DNA of 64,000 nucleotides. Origin: Dactylonectria macrodidyma. Lineage: Eukaryota > Ascomycota > Sordariomycetes > Hypocreales > Nectriaceae. Positions within the stretch are counted from its first letter, which is position 1, and every line of letters starts with the position of its first letter. The notes below the pieces were generated by a model. It worked only from the letters and a program-made list of their open reading frames with translations, was not told where the DNA came from and searched no databases. The DNA lies in NCBI GenBank assembly GCA_020744425.1, contig JAGMUV010000004.1, forward strand, positions 4,154,001-4,218,000, given 5' to 3'. Positions 1-10,713 of the stretch are shown in pieces. The position numbers were made by a program, and so were the translations under genes.

Positions 1-663
1 TTAAAGGCATAGGGATTAAGAAATCGATGCACATGGTCTATCGGTAAGAGCTTGACAGGATCCCGTACTTTCTGAGAGCCATAGTCATATGTGTCTAGTC
101 CTAGGGCTACAGGAATTGATGTTCATGATGGGCTGTGGCTCTGGATTCTGCAGCTCGGTTAGAAAGCTTGGGGCGGAAGTTGGTTAGCAATCCAAGGTCT
201 GACAGCATCAGACTCGCGCTGTGGCTGAAAGTCTTCGGCACTTGGCTGTCCGATAACTAATGTGTGTATCTCTTCTTCGTCGAGAGTATTCAGGTTGATA
301 GCGAGAGCTAGTGTTTAGTTTCAAAGACGCATATGTAGCGTGTTTGCTCAATGATGCTAGATTGAGTTGGGATGCAAGCAGCGTTTTCGCTGACATTTAA
401 CCTACCTCCTCCTGAGCTATACAAGCTTGCCAAAGTTTGTAGACAACAGTATGAAAAAGACGACACCAGTAAATATAAACACTGGCATCTAGGCCAATTC
501 TCTTTTCTTCGAAGTACAATCATTCAAGTGCATTTATACCAATTGAATGTCACTTTAATGCCTTATGAACAAGGTGCATTCGCGACTGAATTAAGCACGA
601 ATCTTTAGTCAAAGTGAAGACTCTCGATGGTTTGCCGATAGTTACATTACCATCTGCCAATGC
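1..663. other. Left-edge stretch without a supported gene
   Basis: Short open frames on both strands lack recognisable motifs or splice-supported extensions. It includes the 3' flank of the minus-strand aminotransferase. Nothing further can be supported. Confidence 0.5.
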
Positions 664-2052
664 CTAAACAGATCGTTTTGCCTTCACCTCTTTAGTCAGA
701 GAAGCAAGTCTCTGAATGCCCTCTAGAATCTCGTCTTCAGTATGCCACGCCCAGCATAGCCGAATGCCATTCCCAAACCCACTGGACGCTCTCTCAACGC
801 TCGACTCATCGCCTTCCACAGTCATCATACCGCCATACGCAAACTTCAAGTCATATTTCTCCAAAGCCAGTGCTGCCAACTCTGCTACAGTAATTGACAG
901 ATCTGCAGGGGCTGTAATGTAGGTAAAGTAGCCGCCCGCTACCACCGCTTGTTGCGCATGGTTCTTGGTTTCACCATTGGCGATACCATTGGAGATGAGC
1001 GCTGCCGAGTAGGGCTTGCCCGTCGAAACGCAGAATCCCAGAGGAAGCAGGTGTTCCTTAATGGCTCTGAACATGGCATAGTACCTAGAGCTATAGGTGG
1101 GAATGAGCTTGCTGGCAATGTGTTTCTCGAGCGCGCCGGTGGCAATCATCTCGTAGACGAAGCTGGCTGCTAGTTGCGAAGGACACCCGCCGGATCGAGT
1201 CGCACCGAGTTGGGAGAGCGCGAGAGTGAAAGCGGGTGTCGCTTCTGCCCAGCCCGTTCTAATGCCGGGTGCGATAATCTTGGAGAATGAGCCGTTGCTC
1301 ACGGCATTTCCCCATTCATGCTGAGGCCCGCCATCGAGAGTGCCGTCCAGATCAACGATTCTGGGCGGTACGGCTTCAAGTTTGGAAACATCGCCATTTT
1401 CGTCCTCGGACCACCTCAAAACGTCATAGACATCATCCGTAATGACCAAGGCGTCGAATTCACGAGCCAACCTGACAAGTTCGCATCGTCGCCGGTACGA
1501 CATGGTCTTGCCGCTCGGATTAGCAAAAGTCGGAACGGCGTAAATGATGTGCTTGTACAGATGACTGTATCTTGGCCCAGTTTTCAGCTTTGGCGCTTCT
1601 TGTTTCTCTTCCGCATCGACACACCGTAAGCTTTCACGCAGAAACTCAACGTCGAGGCCCTCCTCGTCTTCCGGAACACCGCGCAATCGGCCCTCGAAGC
1701 CGGCGTCCGTGAAGATCGGGCAAGCGAGGAAATAGCTGGGCTCAATCATCCAAACTCGTTTGGTGTATCCGGGCTCGGCGAATTTCGCCAAAATATTTCC
1801 GAGGTTCGCTGAAGCGCCGTTGGAGACGCAGATCCGGTCCGGGGAAATGCATCCTTTTGGCGAGTAAATCGACGTCAGCCAACCGGCGATGGCCTGTCGT
1901 AGGGGTTGATATCCGGCATCTGGTCCGTAAATAAGGGATGCTGACGTCTTTTTCGGCGATTGCAAGACTTCTGGGGCAGCGCTCAATAGCTGTGATGATG
2001 GGAATAGAGAGGGCGACGGCCAGCCCAGTTGAAGGTTGATGTGCTGAGACAT
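664..2052 (-). CDS. PLP-dependent aminotransferase, class I/II (aminoadipate/kynurenine-type fold)
   Basis: Predicted 462-aa fold-type I aminotransferase moving an amino group between an amino acid and a 2-oxo acid. The PLP-lysine signature SFSKIIAPGIRTGW is present (Lys near residue 258). Upstream lie the ASANLGNI phosphate-cup region, the AVPTFANPSGKTMS segment and the ITDDVYDVL cofactor aspartate region, all in the usual order. The start is the ATG at 2052 (MSQHINLQLGWPSP), because it begins directly with the typical N-terminal arm; an upstream in-frame start would add 26 unrelated residues. No N-terminal targeting peptide is evident, so it is probably cytosolic. It is divergently transcribed from an isocitrate-lyase-like gene 461 bp away, so the two may share control and act on linked 2-oxo or glyoxylate-type metabolites (inference). 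Single exon. The substrate cannot be read from sequence; ARO8/LysN-like and kynurenine-type members look alike. Confidence 0.9.
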   Translation of the reverse strand: MSQHINLQLGWPSPSLFPSSQLLSAAPEVLQSPKKTSASLIYGPDAGYQPLRQAIAGWLTSIYSPKGCISPDRICVSNGASANLGNILAKFAEPGYTKRVWMIEPSYFLACPIFTDAGFEGRLRGVPEDEEGLDVEFLRESLRCVDAEEKQEAPKLKTGPRYSHLYKHIIYAVPTFANPSGKTMSYRRRCELVRLAREFDALVITDDVYDVLRWSEDENGDVSKLEAVPPRIVDLDGTLDGGPQHEWGNAVSNGSFSKIIAPGIRTGWAEATPAFTLALSQLGATRSGGCPSQLAASFVYEMIATGALEKHIASKLIPTYSSRYYAMFRAIKEHLLPLGFCVSTGKPYSAALISNGIANGETKNHAQQAVVAGGYFTYITAPADLSITVAELAALALEKYDLKFAYGGMMTVEGDESSVERASSGFGNGIRLCWAWHTEDEILEGIQRLASLTKEVKAKRSV

Positions 2053-2513
2053 GTTGATTGTTCTGCAAAGAGCGAAAGAGCAGGGATTGTAACAGGCGGT
2101 TATCGTGTGCTTGATGCGGGGATGCAGCAAGGCTTTGCGTTTGCTTCTTATCCTCAGTTAAGAATATACTTGGTTATCAGTACATTCCCATGGATTATCC
2201 CTTGTCATTATTTCCGGAGTGCAAGGCATCCGGGGGGAGGCAGGTAGACTCTAGGGTATTGTTCTCCGCACTTATCGGAGCGGAGTCGCGAGTGCGACGT
2301 ATCGGACTTGATCTCTCCGCAATCCAAATCTGTGGAGTTGAAACGCCGAGCCCCATCATCGACAGCAAGTTGCCAGTCTGTTGCATGTCGGGTGTGGATA
2401 TCCTTCAATATCATAAAATAGGTCTTCGATACTCTCATCAGTGTGCTTATTAGTCTTCACTCTTCGGATTATTTAGAGAAATTCATCCACAAATCACTCG
2501 CTATTCGTTCAAA
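2053..2513. promoter_or_regulatory. Shared divergent promoter of aminotransferase and isocitrate-lyase-like genes
   Basis: The 461-bp spacer serves both start codons. It contains two inverted CGG-triplet pairs of the kind bound by Zn2Cys6 dimers: TCCG-N7-CGGA at 2265-2279 and CGG-N11-CCG at 2303-2319. The second has the Gal4-type spacing. Binding is inferred from pattern only. Confidence 0.5.
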
Positions 2514-4142
2514 ATGCCGGAAATAAAGGTTTCGCTTGCTGAGGAACAGAAGCTGTTTGAGGCTGAAGTATTCGCAATCGAGAAGCAATGGAGCTCACCA
2601 CGGCAATCTCATCTAAAGAGGTATGTTGTTTACGAGATGCAACACGGACCGCATGCTAATTTTCTTCATATTAGACCTTACAATGCCCGAACAATTGCTG
2701 CTTTGAGGTGCCCGCTTACAACATCGTCGGCATCGTCTACACAAGCCGTCAAGCTCTGGAACCAGCTCAACGAGCATAAAAAGAATGCCACGACTGAGCT
2801 CACATTCGGAACCACCGATCCTGTTGTAGTATCCCAAATGGCAAGAACCCAGCAGACCGTCTACGTCTCGGGCGCGCTGTGCGGTTTCTCCGAGGTGGCT
2901 GTGCCTGGCATGGACCACGCTGATTATCCTTGGGATACCGTGCCCAAAGTCGTGGCCAAGATATTCAAGTCGCAGCTGTGGCACCATCAACGCCAACAGC
3001 AGTTCCGCCTCCGTCATACCCAGGAGCAGCGCGCTGAGCTGGAGAACTGGGATTATCTCGCTCCGATTGTGGCCGATGGCGACATGGGCTTCGGCAGCTT
3101 GACGACGACCATGAAGATGGCTAAGGAGTTTGTCGATGCTGGCGTGGCCATGATCCATATTGATGATCTGGCGATTGGCATGAAGAAGTTTACTGTCGGT
3201 CAGGGTCGCACCATCGTACCGACCAGCGAGTATCTCGACAGACTCACGGCTGTTCGGATGCAATTCGATATCATGGGGGCAGAGACGATGCTGCTTTGCC
3301 GCTGTGACACAGATCATTCCGAGTTCATCACGAGCGTCATTGATGAACGAGATCACGAATATGTCCTAGGTGCGACAAACAAAGTCGAGTCTCTGAACGC
3401 CTGTCTTGCCGCAGCCCACACTGAGGGAAAGAATCTCAGGGCCGCGAGGGATGACTGGAAGAACCAGGCAGGACTTAAGACGTTTGACGAAGCTGTTAAG
3501 GCGGTCGCATCGCAGAGCGAGTATGCAGCATACACAGCTGAGTTGAAGAAGACCGAGTTTTCCTCTCTTTCCAGACGCCGAGATATTGCTAGCGAGACGG
3601 TCAGCAAGGGTGTATTCTTCGACTGGGAGTTGCCCCGTTCGTCGATGGGCCAATACATGTTTCAGTCGTGCGTCAAGGCTACCATTGAGCGAGCCATTGT
3701 TGCGGCGCCCCTCGGAGATGTCACCTGGGCTAGAATGGACTCACCGGTGTGGAAAGACCTGGTAGAATTCCACACCGAGGTTCTCAAGGTGTACCCCGAC
3801 CGCCTCTTCGCCTTTGGCTACACCGGCGACTACGACTTCGCCAAAGCCGGCTTCACCGACGCGCAAGTCAAGACGCTACCGCAGGACCTAGCCAAAATGG
3901 GCGTCGTGTGGCAGGTTCAGCCCATCTGGAGCCTGCAGGGCTTAAACATGGTGACGGAGCAGTTTGGAAAGATGTGGGCCGAGGAGGGCATCGCAGGATA
4001 TCTGCGAGACGTCCAGGGGCCGGCTCTTTCTAAGAAGCCGATTACGGATGGGTTTGAGAAATTGAGCTGGTGTGGTGGATATCTGGCGGATGCGTTCTTT
4101 GAGACGGTTGCTGGACAGTCGATTACTGAGTTGGAGGGATAA
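2514..4142 (+). CDS. Isocitrate lyase-superfamily protein lacking the catalytic Cys motif
   Basis: Model join(2514..2620, 2675..4142), 524 aa. The 54-bp intron has a GTATGT donor, GCTAAT branch and TTAG acceptor; because 54 is a multiple of three, retention would only insert 18 residues. The protein aligns along its length with fungal isocitrate/methylisocitrate lyases: N-terminal helices, VYVSG, PIVADGDMGFG, IHIDD, CRCDTD in place of ARTDSE, and FDWELPRS. However, the active-site KKCGH is KKFTVG (near residues 206-211), so the nucleophilic Cys and the His are replaced by Phe and Val. The NCSPSFNW substrate loop is GYTGDYDF (near 417-424). A normal glyoxylate-cycle role is therefore unlikely. 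It may act on another 2-hydroxy-dicarboxylate, or be non-catalytic. The lack of a stop codon over 500 residues argues against simple decay. Divergent partner: the aminotransferase. Confidence 0.88.
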   Translation: MPEIKVSLAEEQKLFEAEVFAIEKQWSSPRQSHLKRYVVYEMQHGPHANFLHIRPYNARTIAALRCPLTTSSASSTQAVKLWNQLNEHKKNATTELTFGTTDPVVVSQMARTQQTVYVSGALCGFSEVAVPGMDHADYPWDTVPKVVAKIFKSQLWHHQRQQQFRLRHTQEQRAELENWDYLAPIVADGDMGFGSLTTTMKMAKEFVDAGVAMIHIDDLAIGMKKFTVGQGRTIVPTSEYLDRLTAVRMQFDIMGAETMLLCRCDTDHSEFITSVIDERDHEYVLGATNKVESLNACLAAAHTEGKNLRAARDDWKNQAGLKTFDEAVKAVASQSEYAAYTAELKKTEFSSLSRRRDIASETVSKGVFFDWELPRSSMGQYMFQSCVKATIERAIVAAPLGDVTWARMDSPVWKDLVEFHTEVLKVYPDRLFAFGYTGDYDFAKAGFTDAQVKTLPQDLAKMGVVWQVQPIWSLQGLNMVTEQFGKMWAEEGIAGYLRDVQGPALSKKPITDGFEKLSWCGGYLADAFFETVAGQSITELEG

Positions 4143-5422
4143 AGCCGTTGTAGCATGCCGAATTAAATAGAAGCCAAGCCAATTCCTTTTTGTATGTGTG
4201 AAGACAGTTCAACTGTTGTTGCCAATGGTATGACTAGCCAATCAATTCAAGACAACAGGTTCCGAGACAGCCGAAACTATTTGCTACTTTTTGAAATCTG
4301 TCATGGAGTAATAGATAATGTTGAGATAAGAAGCAGATGCCGAGATAACTCATGATGTCAGATTAACGACGCCCCACCATAACGCGGGCGCAACATGATC
4401 AGCAGCTATTCTCCGGTTCGGCGACTCAGGTAAGAGACGCTCCTCGGTTTGTTGCGCACCGTCCGCTCCACACTCAGGCTCTATCATCAACGGCATCGCA
4501 CCGTGGCTTAGAGTAAGAATCACAGAGGGTCTGTCGTTCTGGCACAATGCCGCAGTTCAATGTTCCGCACCAGTGTCCTTGACTTACCGCTCGTGCCTTT
4601 ATGTTCCTGCTCCAGGCGGTCGTACTACTCTCTCCCGACTCATTGTCTTGACAGGTTGGGCTCGACGTGCTGAAAAACGGCACTTTCCGCAGGGACCAAG
4701 CCATAGTTCAAAATTAAATCCTGAACGGGTAACCCCTGAATTGATTCAGCTCGTGTGACCGCCTGAGCGGCAGCCGCCAACTAGGCTAAGCTTTGCTAAG
4801 CTTTGGCGTGAATAGTTTAAAATGATAGCGCCTTCTTGACTGCGCGCCAATGGATATTTCAGGGGCTCCGCTGTTGGTTGTCGTGTGACTCGAAGTCCCC
4901 TTTCCTAAATTGGGTTAATTCTGCGGTGGTGGCATCACCTAGGCTTGACAGAGGGTTCAGCTGGACAGGTAACCTGTAGCGACGGCCTAATAACACCAAA
5001 CCAGCTCTAGCGTCGACACGTAGACGGTCTCTGACATGAGCCCTTCTCTCAGCACACTTGCCATGTCTCAGTTAGCGGTCGCGAGTCTCAATTAAACTGC
5101 AAGGATTTTCAAAGCCAAGCCGTAAATAGTTACGCGAGCAGACTAAGTAGACAACCACATAACCCTATCAGAAGCATCTCCTCGTAGCCCGGCGCTTACT
5201 TCGCTGGCAGCACTGACAACTCATCATCAAATGAATTGCGAACAGTGACAAGCTTAGCGGCCCCTCGTAAAATTTCCACACTCTCCCCTGGTCCCCCTTT
5301 CCATGGTTGTGGACTATATCTCTTGGCCATGTCTAGGCTCTTTTAACCTTCGTTTCAACCTTCTTTTCTGTCTTCTCAGGTTTTGGAGCCATCATCACTC
5401 GTTGTTCAACGTCATCTCCAAC
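4143..5422. other. Intergenic region upstream of the bestrophin-like gene
   Basis: No convincing gene; the short frames lack motifs. The last roughly 150 bases before the ATG at 5423 are rich in pyrimidine tracts typical of fungal leaders. Confidence 0.5.
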
Positions 5423-6835
5423 ATGTCGGACGGCGGTATGGATGAGCCTGCCCAGTCCAAGTCCTCTCCCGAGGCGCGGATTAGGCAAGACCCCCCTGGA
5501 ATCGAGATCCTGTCGGGTCATCGTGATTCTCCGCCCTCCCCCTCGATCAACATCAACCCGCAACTCTTGCGTAACAATTCCATCGACGGCGACAACTACT
5601 TCAGTGGTCCGCGGAATATTCAGAAGCATTCGAAATGGCCGCTTATTATGCAGCTGCACGGTTCCATCCTTCCCAAGCTGATTCTCCCGCTGTCCCTCAT
5701 CGCCATCTGGTCAACCGCCATCACCGTTATCTCGAAGAAGGTTCATGATCTTAGTATCGCCTCGGTTCTTCTTACGATCCTCGGTTTCGTCGTCGGTCTC
5801 AGCCTCTCGTTTCGATCCTCGACCGCCTACGAACGGTATGCCGAGGGTCGCCGTTACTGGGGAACCTTGACCTCTGCGTCTCAGACCCTTGGCCGTATTA
5901 TCTGGGTCCACGCCACCGAAGGCGGAACCGGTGGACAGGACTCTCACGAGCTGCTTATCAAGAAGGTCGGGGCTATGAATCTTATCGTCGGCTTTGCCAT
6001 TGCCCTCAAGCACACCCTCCGCTTCGAGCCTTGCGCAAGCCAGCCCGACATCCAGCCCTACATTGCTCATCTCGATACATTCGTCAAGAGCACGACCGAC
6101 ATGTCCACCAAGCGGGAGCCTAGCTTCCACAAATCCATTGGCGAGTACCTCGGTGTCTCCTTTGCCCAAAGCAACCCTCGAAAGCTCCTCAAGAAGGCCG
6201 ACCAACATCAGGGAAACCTCCCACTCGAGATCCTGAGCCATCTGGCAATCACTCTCGACTCCATAGTTGCCAATAAGCAGTTACCACTCTCAATTCATCA
6301 GACCATGGCGTATAACCATATTACCATACTGAATGATGTGATGACAGGCTGCGACCGGGTCCTCAATACGCCTCTGCCCATTGCATACACCATCGCCATC
6401 AGCCAGATCACCTTTGTGTACGTCATCCTCCTGCCGTTTCAGTTAACCGGCCCTCTTGGCTGGGTCGCTATTCCAGCCACCATTGCGGCCGCGTACATCA
6501 TCTTCGGCCTCTTGTTCATCGGCCAGGAGATCGAAAACCCCTTTGGTCATGATGTGAACGACTTGCCCCTCGAGGTCTACTGCGATCAAATCGCCACAGA
6601 CCTGGACATCATTGCCTGCTTTGACCGACGCGACTTGGATGGCTTTCTGCTAGCAGGCATGCCGTTGCACCCCGTCAATGGTGCCTCGGGAGAGAGCTGG
6701 ATGGGCCAGAGCGAGGATAAGCTCCGGGACGCTATCAGGAACAAGCCTCGAGTCATCTTTGATTGGCGGCGTCGTCGCAATGCAGGTGCTTCTGACAGAG
6801 ACCGGATGGAAAAAGATGGAGGTGATTTGGTCTGA
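5423..6835 (+). CDS. Bestrophin-like (UPF0187/RFP-TM) membrane channel protein
   Basis: Predicted 470-aa membrane protein of the fungal bestrophin/UPF0187 family, thought to form anion channels. The start is the ATG at 5423 (MSDGGMDEPAQ), because the in-frame upstream extension has no family character. After about 65 polar residues comes the signature ending in SFRSSTAYERYAEGRRYWG, preceded by two hydrophobic segments (LPKLILPLSLIAIWSTAI and SIASVLLTILGFVVGLSLSF). Two more lie at AYTIAISQITFVYVILLPF and WVAIPATIAAAYIIFGLLFI, followed by the conserved EIENPFGHDVNDLPLE acidic motif. The cytosolic tail ends in basic and acidic clusters. Single exon, normal length. It shares no operon-like logic with the downstream regulator, which is on the same strand after a 582-bp gap. 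Confidence 0.9.
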   Translation: MSDGGMDEPAQSKSSPEARIRQDPPGIEILSGHRDSPPSPSININPQLLRNNSIDGDNYFSGPRNIQKHSKWPLIMQLHGSILPKLILPLSLIAIWSTAITVISKKVHDLSIASVLLTILGFVVGLSLSFRSSTAYERYAEGRRYWGTLTSASQTLGRIIWVHATEGGTGGQDSHELLIKKVGAMNLIVGFAIALKHTLRFEPCASQPDIQPYIAHLDTFVKSTTDMSTKREPSFHKSIGEYLGVSFAQSNPRKLLKKADQHQGNLPLEILSHLAITLDSIVANKQLPLSIHQTMAYNHITILNDVMTGCDRVLNTPLPIAYTIAISQITFVYVILLPFQLTGPLGWVAIPATIAAAYIIFGLLFIGQEIENPFGHDVNDLPLEVYCDQIATDLDIIACFDRRDLDGFLLAGMPLHPVNGASGESWMGQSEDKLRDAIRNKPRVIFDWRRRRNAGASDRDRMEKDGGDLV

Positions 6836-7417
6836 CGTGGAAGAGTAGGCATGCTTCTCGATTCAAGTGGTGAGGAAGTGCCTCTGAGAACGCCACGGGG
6901 GCACATATAACTAAGAAGTAGGAGCCATCTTGTATTCCCTTGACTATCGACACCTTTCGCTGCGAAGTCGAATTAATAACATGATACCAAGATCTGGTGT
7001 CTGTCGCTCTGCATCTTCACAACCCCTTGCCTGTTGACTCCCTGCAAACGAGCCCCCACGAGATATGATAATTGTTGAATTGGACCATGTTGGAACACCT
7101 AGGCGCAGGATGGTCACGTGAGACTGGGCAATTAGGTAGTCTCACCCTCTCCGCACCTTGGCAGCGCTACGTACGTCTCATTCTTTCCCGCTAAGTAATC
7201 CCCTACGGCTAGCTGCAATATACGGCATAGATGAATGCCCAGCTCTCCACCGGCTAATCGTTACTGTGATTATCTCACCCCTCCTGAACCGGCAAGCAAT
7301 GAGGAGGCAAAGCACGTTGGCCCTCAAGATCGGCAGCGACACTTTTCATGCAGCGACACACTTTGAAAAGCTGCTAAATAGCTCCTTGCAACGCCAGCTA
7401 AACACTTGTGATGGGCC
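6836..7417. other. Spacer upstream of Zn2Cys6 regulator gene
   Basis: No gene supported. A CACGTG E-box-like hexamer occurs within gtcacgtgag near 7115. A long open frame runs through here from about 7158 toward the regulator, but its reading frame differs from the supported first exon. Confidence 0.45.
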
Positions 7418-9796
7418 ATGGACGCGCGCAACCAGGCCGCGGCCCGTGGGCGGTCACATTCACCGTTGCGTGGCGATGAGCCTCCGCCTAAGAGACAGAG
7501 AGTCCTCGCCTGCAGGTAAGTATCATGAAAGTCACCTTGAAATTCAGTTCGCTAAACATCAATGCAGGAGATGTCGGCATAGGAAACAGCGATGTGAGGA
7601 TAAGAGGCCTTGTACCAACTGTCAGAAGTCTGGCGATGAGTGCATCCCGACTGAGCCGGCTCCGCGTCCGCAGGTGGACAGCGAGTACATGAGGGCACTG
7701 GAGGAGAGGATTGCTGAGCTAGAGTCGATGGATCCTGGCCAGAGTCTTGATCATATGCAAGGCTCGACGTCTAATGGGCGATCTGTGGCCATTCACGATC
7801 ATGGAAGGATATCTGCGACGACGTCAATACCAAACCCCTCGCTGCGGGATGTGAATCATGAGAGGCATATGGACATCCTTGAACCGCCCAACACCATCGA
7901 CGCATCGCCCCTTGGTCGTCGCTTCAGCACAGTCCCATCCCACCCTCAACACTCGCCCATGGGCGCATTCTCCCTCGGCGACGACTCTGATTCCGAAATC
8001 GATCACGCCATCCCAGGTCTCATCACATCTCCTTCAACCCAGCGCGATGACTACAACGGTGAGCACTCGCCCAGCATCAACCTCAACTCGCCTCGAGACC
8101 GGGTACATCCGGCCCAGGCTCTAGTAGCCGGAGTGTCGAGGGACGTCGAGGAGACTCTACTCGCTGCGTACCGAGAGCGGACACAGGCGCAGTATCCCTT
8201 CTTCTACTGGGGAACGTTCCTCGAGTGGCATTCAGAATGGAAGAGGTGTCCGCCGTCCGATATCAACTCGCGGCTGTGGCAGGGCTTCTTCGTCAATCTG
8301 GTATATTCAACCGCTTTATTGGTTCTCTCCTTGACGAGGATTGGAAAATCAGATGCCAGAACGTTTTACAAATGCGGCATTGCTCTGTTGCCCGCTGTTC
8401 TACGACAGCCTAATCCTGTTCTCCACGCTCAAGCATACCTGCTTCTAGGCGTACACGCGCTACATCGGAGCTCGACACATCGTATATTGTCGTTGGCGTC
8501 GACGACGATGCGGTTCTGCGTCCAACAGCAATTCTACCTCGCTGAAATGGAGCTGGAACCGAAAACGCCAGCGGCACGGTTGGAGAATCAACTTCGTCGC
8601 CGCTGCTTCTGGTCTGCATATAACCTAGACCGGTTGGTCATGTACTCCTTCGATATACCGCCTTCCATTCCCGACGCCATGATCACGACTAAGCTGTACG
8701 CAAATATTGACGACGACGACCTTCCATCCGTTGCTGCGCAAACTCCATCGGACCAAGAACTCCCCGACTCGACAACATATACCTGCGTATCCTCTTCCCT
8801 GCACATCCTTCAGTGCCGGCGAATTCAGTCTGAGATAGCTGGGTACACGCTCCGCTGGGACTACAAGGACCAATTCGCCGAGTCGCTGGACTGGCGGATC
8901 CGGATCCTGGCCGAGATGGAAAACTACAAATCGCGCGTGCAGACATTCTCTGATCCGCAAGCTAAGGGACACACTTCGAACAGATGGCTTGGAATGATTT
9001 ATCACTATACGTTATTGAATCTCTACAGACCGACTAAAGAGAGCGTACTGGGGCCTGCGGGCGATTGGTCGGTGCAGGCGAGTAGTCAAGCGTGCTTGAT
9101 GTTTCGCAAGTCCCAGATGGATCGCCAGATTGCGCAGGCATGGCTTGGAGTGAGTAAATCCTCGGATATATGAATGGGCTAAATACTAACAACATCAAAC
9201 AGTTACTTGTACAATTTCAATCTGGAATCACGCTCTTGTACTGCTTCTGGGCTACACCGCCAGAACACCGTACGGAGAACTACCACACCCCTGATGTTTC
9301 AGACGCATTGAGGGCATGTTCCAACATCCTCGCCATCATGGCCGACCGTTGGCCCAAAGCCGACTGTCTCCGAGACGTCTTCGAGCTACTAGCCCGCGAA
9401 ATCCCCCTCATCGACACAGCAAAGCGGTCCCAAACGCGCATCAGCGAACGAGCCACGGCAACGATCCGGGAAAAGCTCCCCCAAGTACGCGCGCTCGTCG
9501 TCCACCGTTCAATTCTGCGCATGCTGGACGAGATGGTATCAGAGGACTTCCCGCACATTGGTCTGCCCCCCTCGCCGTTTCCGCAGCAGGTTGTCGCTGA
9601 AGCTCCGCAGGCGCAGCAGCAGCGGTTGACGCTGAATCCGCAGCTGGAGACGCCGCCGGGGACTATGACGTTTGAAATGCCGTTTTCTGCCGATCAGATA
9701 TATTCCGTTGATAGGGGGGGCATTGGGGTTTCTACCCTGGGGACAGAGGAGTTGTTGGAGTTCCCGCGTGTGTTTGACTTTGATACCTGGGTGTAA
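7418..9796 (+). CDS. Zn2Cys6 transcription factor with fungal-specific regulatory domain (TF1)
   Basis: Model join(7418..7515, 7568..9149, 9203..9796), 757 aa. Exon 1 encodes MDARNQAAARGRS and ends inside the zinc cluster. Splicing gives ACRRCRHRKQRC followed by a CxxC...C second half, a complete CX2CX6C-type binuclear cluster. Both introns (52 and 53 bp) have GTAAGT/GTGAGT donors and CTAAAC/ACTAAC branch sites. A linker with a short coiled-coil-like segment (EYMRALEERIAELES) follows. The regulatory middle-homology domain contains YPFFYWGTFLEW, VHALHRSSTHRIL and RRRCFWSAYNLDRLV. It is presumably a nuclear DNA-binding activator or repressor of unknown target. The upstream in-frame 5' extension beginning near 7158 was rejected, because the cluster then reads through the intron. 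Confidence 0.85.
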
Positions 9797-10713
9797 TTAG
9801 TGTGAACCCGCTAAACGAAGTGAATTGTACTATTGAGTACACGTCGCCATGCGACTGAAATATCATGAGTTACGGTATGAATCACTCTAAATCATGGCTT
9901 CGGTAGGAAACTTGCCAACCTCTAGACACTCTGCATTACGCCTCAAGTTTCCGAGGCGTGCCTTGATAGTTGGACTTAACTAACTTCACCACCCTCTTGA
10001 AACCGAACTGATTTGCCTATACAGCACGAAAGTGGTGACGAGAGAAATCCGGGTTGAAGATAGATTGTTAAGCAAAAAGGGTTGTTTCTGGGTTTAGAGT
10101 GGAGCATGGAGTCAGTCGTGATAAGCCTGCGCGTCGGTACGGCTTCCGCTCAAGGTATTACGATCAGAATTGAGAGTTTTCGTTTTACTTATTCTCACCC
10201 ACGGAGGATTTGATGTCATTCACCGATGCCATGCGTTCTGCGAGAGCGTAGATCATCACAATTCTGGCCAGGGAACTTACCACATGATCGTCTCAATCAA
10301 GAGTGGAGAACCCTAAACCCGATATGATGATGTTATCCGGTTCCATCCAACGCTCCTCACCACGTCACGCCAAATATCTCTAGATACGTCCAAGTCCGAT
10401 GATTTGAGCCTGTCACAAACACTTTAAATCTGCAGCATTCCGCACCAAGGCATCTCGACTTGAACGACCGCGGTCCGGCAGCCACACGCCCATTCTCAGC
10501 GCGGTAATCGACGTGATAGGTCAGCTAAGACTTCAGATGGACGGCAAGCGATCCGATGATGCTGATAAGAGGTGCGGGGTCATGGCCGCACCTACTGCTG
10601 AAGCGCACGTATATCAGGAAGGCCAAATCTTTGGATGAGACTTCGCCTTCTCATGGTAAACAGCTCTCGCACTGAGTGACCATCTTTATTCTTGACACAA
10701 GGTCGATAATACA
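9797..10713. other. Intergenic region between TF1 and the DUF3445 gene
   Basis: No supported gene. GC-rich blocks with CGG/CCG triplets occur around 10465-10510 and may belong to the promoter of the following gene. Confidence 0.45.

Noticed and set aside
2613..3356. 247-codon minus frame inside the ICL-like gene
   Set aside because: Antisense shadow of a long conserved plus-strand coding region.
5711..6241. 176-codon minus frame inside the bestrophin-like gene
   Set aside because: Antisense shadow; the plus strand carries the family motifs.
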